Below, in pieces: positions 3,946 through 6,027 of a DNA stretch of 6,027 nucleotides (within the stretch, counting starts at the first letter, position 1; the number at the start of each line of letters is the position of its first letter). The DNA lies in contig CAIXUF010000691.1 in the NCBI GenBank assembly GCA_903922535.1, positions 1-6,027 on the forward strand. Direction: 5' to 3'. The notes under the pieces were generated by a model. It saw only the letters and a program-made list of their open reading frames with translations, was not told where the DNA came from and did not search any database. Position numbers and translations under genes: made by a program. Source of the stretch: Candidatus Hydrogenedentota bacterium. GTDB lineage: Bacteria; Hydrogenedentota; Hydrogenedentia; Hydrogenedentiales; CAITNO01.

Positions 3946-6027
3946 TTACTGCAACGCCGGCATCGGCACCTGCTCGCCCTGCAATTGCCTGGCCTGATCC
4001 GCAGGGAGATTCACTCCGTAGAAGATGGCGTTGCAGTCAATCCACTGCGCAATGCGCCGCAGTTCCTCCGGGGTGAGCTGAACGTCGCTGTGGCCTTTGC
4101 GAAGCTTGGCGATGAGCCTGCTCCCTAGCGCGCCGTAGAGGCCGCCGGGCGGCGTCATCTGCACCTGGTTGCGCATCCCGAAACGCGGCACCAGCGCTGC
4201 CGCCGCCGTTTCAGGGTTGGTGTTGGGACCCGCGAAATCCTTGTCGCCGCACAGCGCCCAGTAGGACTTGGTGTACGCCTTGAACGGTTCGCCGGTCAAG
4301 TCCTTCTTGCCCTTGGGTTCAGCACCGCTGTGGCAGCGGATGCAATGCGCGTCGAGGATCGGCTGGACGACGCGCATGTAGGAGAAGGGCTCGTTCTCGA
4401 ATTCCTTGGGCGTGATCCGCGCGGCGGGCCGCTGCGCGGCCGTGGGCGAAGCCTTGACCGGCGCATTCATCCGGCTCTCGTGGCACCCGACACAGGAGAC
4501 CTTCTCGCCCGGCTGGAGGTAGGTGACGGAACGCATGGTCTGGACGGCCATGCCGTCCTTGTCAAGCAGTTGGAAGAGAATCGGCTTCCGCGCCGGGATC
4601 GTGATGCGAACGGAACCGTCATCCTCCACCGGAACCTCGCCCAACACGGCGCGCGCGTTTTCCTCGGCGGCAAGACCGACGGCCGGCGCGCCGCCGACCG
4701 GCGTCGATTTGGGGAAAATCTGAATCACGCGCACTTCCGTGACCGTGCCCCGGTCAATGCCGGTCAACCCCTTGTACACATCGGAAATGAGCACCTCTCC
4801 CTGGTCGGGGGCATTGTCCGGCAACGCGCTGGACAGCACTGGCGGAACGGGACGCGGCGCGAGCGGGCAGGGATTGGTGCTGCCGATCACCGGGTCGCGG
4901 TAGATGAGTTCGCGGTTGCCGAACACGTCCACGAGGTAAATGCCCAGCGCATGCGGCAGGTTGGCGCCCGGCTCCCATATCAGCGGCCAGGGACTGTAGC
5001 CCGCCAGGAAATATTTCTCCGACAATGGCCACGGGGACTCGTAATACTCCCGGATGTCCATGGTCTCGGCCTCGGGGAAAGGAACCTCGGGCGTGATGCG
5101 CGTCAACGCCTCCTGGTCGTTGCTGCCGATATCCGGATCGACCACAACGATGGGACCGGCCGCGATGGAATGGTGGGCCGCAGCCGTAAACACGATCTTC
5201 GGGCTGTTGGGGATGGGCTGGATCTGGAAGGTGCAGTGCGGCTTTGGCGTGGCGTTCCCCCAGATGGACATGGGGTTGGTGCCGTCGGGCCGCGTCGACC
5301 ACAGCGTCTGGTGCGTGACGGCATCGCGGTCGATGTAGTCCCAGCGGCTGTAGAGGATCAGGCCGGTGTTGGACACCGCCGGGAACCATTCGTTCGTGTC
5401 GTGATACGAGAGCTGCCGCAGGTTGCCCCTGTCCGCATCCATGCGGTGCAGCGTGTACACATGCCAGCGCGGACTGAACTGCGCGCCGAAGCACCGGGCG
5501 TAGCCCTCGCGGCGCGTGGACGAGAAGACAACGCCGCCATCCGGCAGATACGCGGGCATGAGATCATCATAGGGGCCGCGGGTGATTTGGCGCAGGCCCG
5601 TTCCGTCGATGTCGGCCTCGTACACGTGGTAGAACCCCTCATCAACCAGATTGTTCAGTTGCAGCGGGTCGCACTCTTTGCCCGCGTTGTCCACAAACGA
5701 AAACAGCACGCGTGCGGCGTCATAAGACAGGCGGGGCTCAAGAATGCAGCCCTTCTCCAGCGCGCCGTTGAAGATGTCGTGCGCCGCAAACGAATAGCCC
5801 GGTTTGTCCAAAAGGAAAATGCCGCCGCCGGCCCGCGCCCGCCAGCCGTAGTACTGCATCACAAGGTGGCTGTAGGAAGTCGGGACGCGCTTGCAAAAAG
5901 CCATCTTCCCGAACTGCATCAACGGGTTGTCCAGCGCGATCTTCCTGCGCAGCGCGTGCATGCGCAGGTAACGCCGGCACGGTGAGGCGTCTGCCTGGTC
6001 CGGCGAAGTGCATGCCGCGCCGAGGTC
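3946..6027 (-). CDS. HzsA-like (hydrazine synthase alpha-type) beta-propeller protein with two CXXCH haem motifs, 5' end beyond the window
   Basis: The visible part has 693 residues. The frame stays open to the window edge, so the ATG at 5961 is probably internal: the residues before it (ending CRRYLR) run smoothly into the family-like text RRKIALDNPLMQFGKMAF. Propeller-like repeats of the TolB/PD40 kind follow (residues about 96-113, 145-172, 203-230 from the edge), for example LRQITRGPYDDLMPAYLPDG and LRQLSYHDTNEWFPAVSNTG. Near the C-terminus are two haem c sites: CVGCH (512-516; bases 4480-4494) and CIRCH (562-566; 4330-4344). The second is preceded by VVQPILDAH, as in planctomycete-type cytochrome domains. 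The end has LTPEELRRIAQWIDCNAIFYG. The layout matches the broad family of hydrazine synthase alpha relatives common in Planctomycetota and related phyla, probably exported because haem c is attached outside the cytoplasm. No hzsB/hzsC partners are visible, so actual hydrazine synthesis should not be assumed. Substrate unknown. Confidence 0.85.
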   Translation of the reverse strand, partial: DLGAACTSPDQADASPCRRYLRMHALRRKIALDNPLMQFGKMAFCKRVPTSYSHLVMQYYGWRARAGGGIFLLDKPGYSFAAHDIFNGALEKGCILEPRLSYDAARVLFSFVDNAGKECDPLQLNNLVDEGFYHVYEADIDGTGLRQITRGPYDDLMPAYLPDGGVVFSSTRREGYARCFGAQFSPRWHVYTLHRMDADRGNLRQLSYHDTNEWFPAVSNTGLILYSRWDYIDRDAVTHQTLWSTRPDGTNPMSIWGNATPKPHCTFQIQPIPNSPKIVFTAAAHHSIAAGPIVVVDPDIGSNDQEALTRITPEVPFPEAETMDIREYYESPWPLSEKYFLAGYSPWPLIWEPGANLPHALGIYLVDVFGNRELIYRDPVIGSTNPCPLAPRPVPPVLSSALPDNAPDQGEVLISDVYKGLTGIDRGTVTEVRVIQIFPKSTPVGGAPAVGLAAEENARAVLGEVPVEDDGSVRITIPARKPILFQLLDKDGMAVQTMRSVTYLQPGEKVSCVGCHESRMNAPVKASPTAAQRPAARITPKEFENEPFSYMRVVQPILDAHCIRCHSGAEPKGKKDLTGEPFKAYTKSYWALCGDKDFAGPNTNPETAAAALVPRFGMRNQVQMTPPGGLYGALGSRLIAKLRKGHSDVQLTPEELRRIAQWIDCNAIFYGVNLPADQARQLQGEQVPMPALQ

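Noticed and set aside
4330..5985. Plus-strand open frame of 551 codons
   Set aside because: It is antisense to the HzsA-like gene, whose product has propeller repeats and two haem motifs. The plus frame is Arg/Val/His-rich with no domain; it arises from GC-rich codon bias.
3946..6027. True hydrazine synthase of an anammox organism
   Set aside because: No partner subunit genes are visible, and such relatives are widespread outside anammox bacteria.

Overview
All recognisable genes in this window lie on the minus strand. There are five: two cut by the window edges and three complete. The DNA is GC-rich. The gene families are a protein related to the hydrazine synthase alpha subunit with two CXXCH haem motifs, a PadR regulator coupled to a 'permease prefix'/HAAS-type membrane protein, and a secreted glycine-rich PGRS-like protein. 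Together they suggest a large-genome environmental bacterium of the Planctomycetota / Hydrogenedentota / Acidobacteriota kind. This placement rests on family habits only; there is no rRNA or marker gene.

Layout in the direction of transcription, from high to low coordinates. (1) 6027-3946: the 3' part (693 residues) of an HzsA-like beta-propeller and c-type cytochrome protein. Its frame is open through the window edge, so its true start is outside. (2) 3922-3809: a 114-bp inverted repeat with arms matching at 31 of 32 positions around a 50-nt loop, unexplained by any gene. (3) 3769-3731: a promoter with a perfect TTGACA and an imperfect palindrome over the -10. (4) 3681-3343: a PadR-family repressor. 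(5) 3356-1686: a single-pass membrane protein with a cytoplasmic HAAS/permease-prefix-like N-terminus and a large exported C-terminus, overlapping padR by 14 nt. (6) 1604-1182: a 140-residue membrane protein, probably with four helices. (7) 980-1: a secreted glycine-rich protein whose 3' end is outside the window; it has no stop inside the window but is clearly coding.

PadR and the membrane protein look like a translationally coupled two-gene unit, probably autoregulated. The 4-TM gene may be co-transcribed with it or use its own TTGACA-containing promoter. The propeller-cytochrome and the glycine-rich protein look like independent envelope proteins. There is no tRNA, rRNA, CRISPR array or recognisable transposase, and no gene-free stretch exceeds 300 bases.
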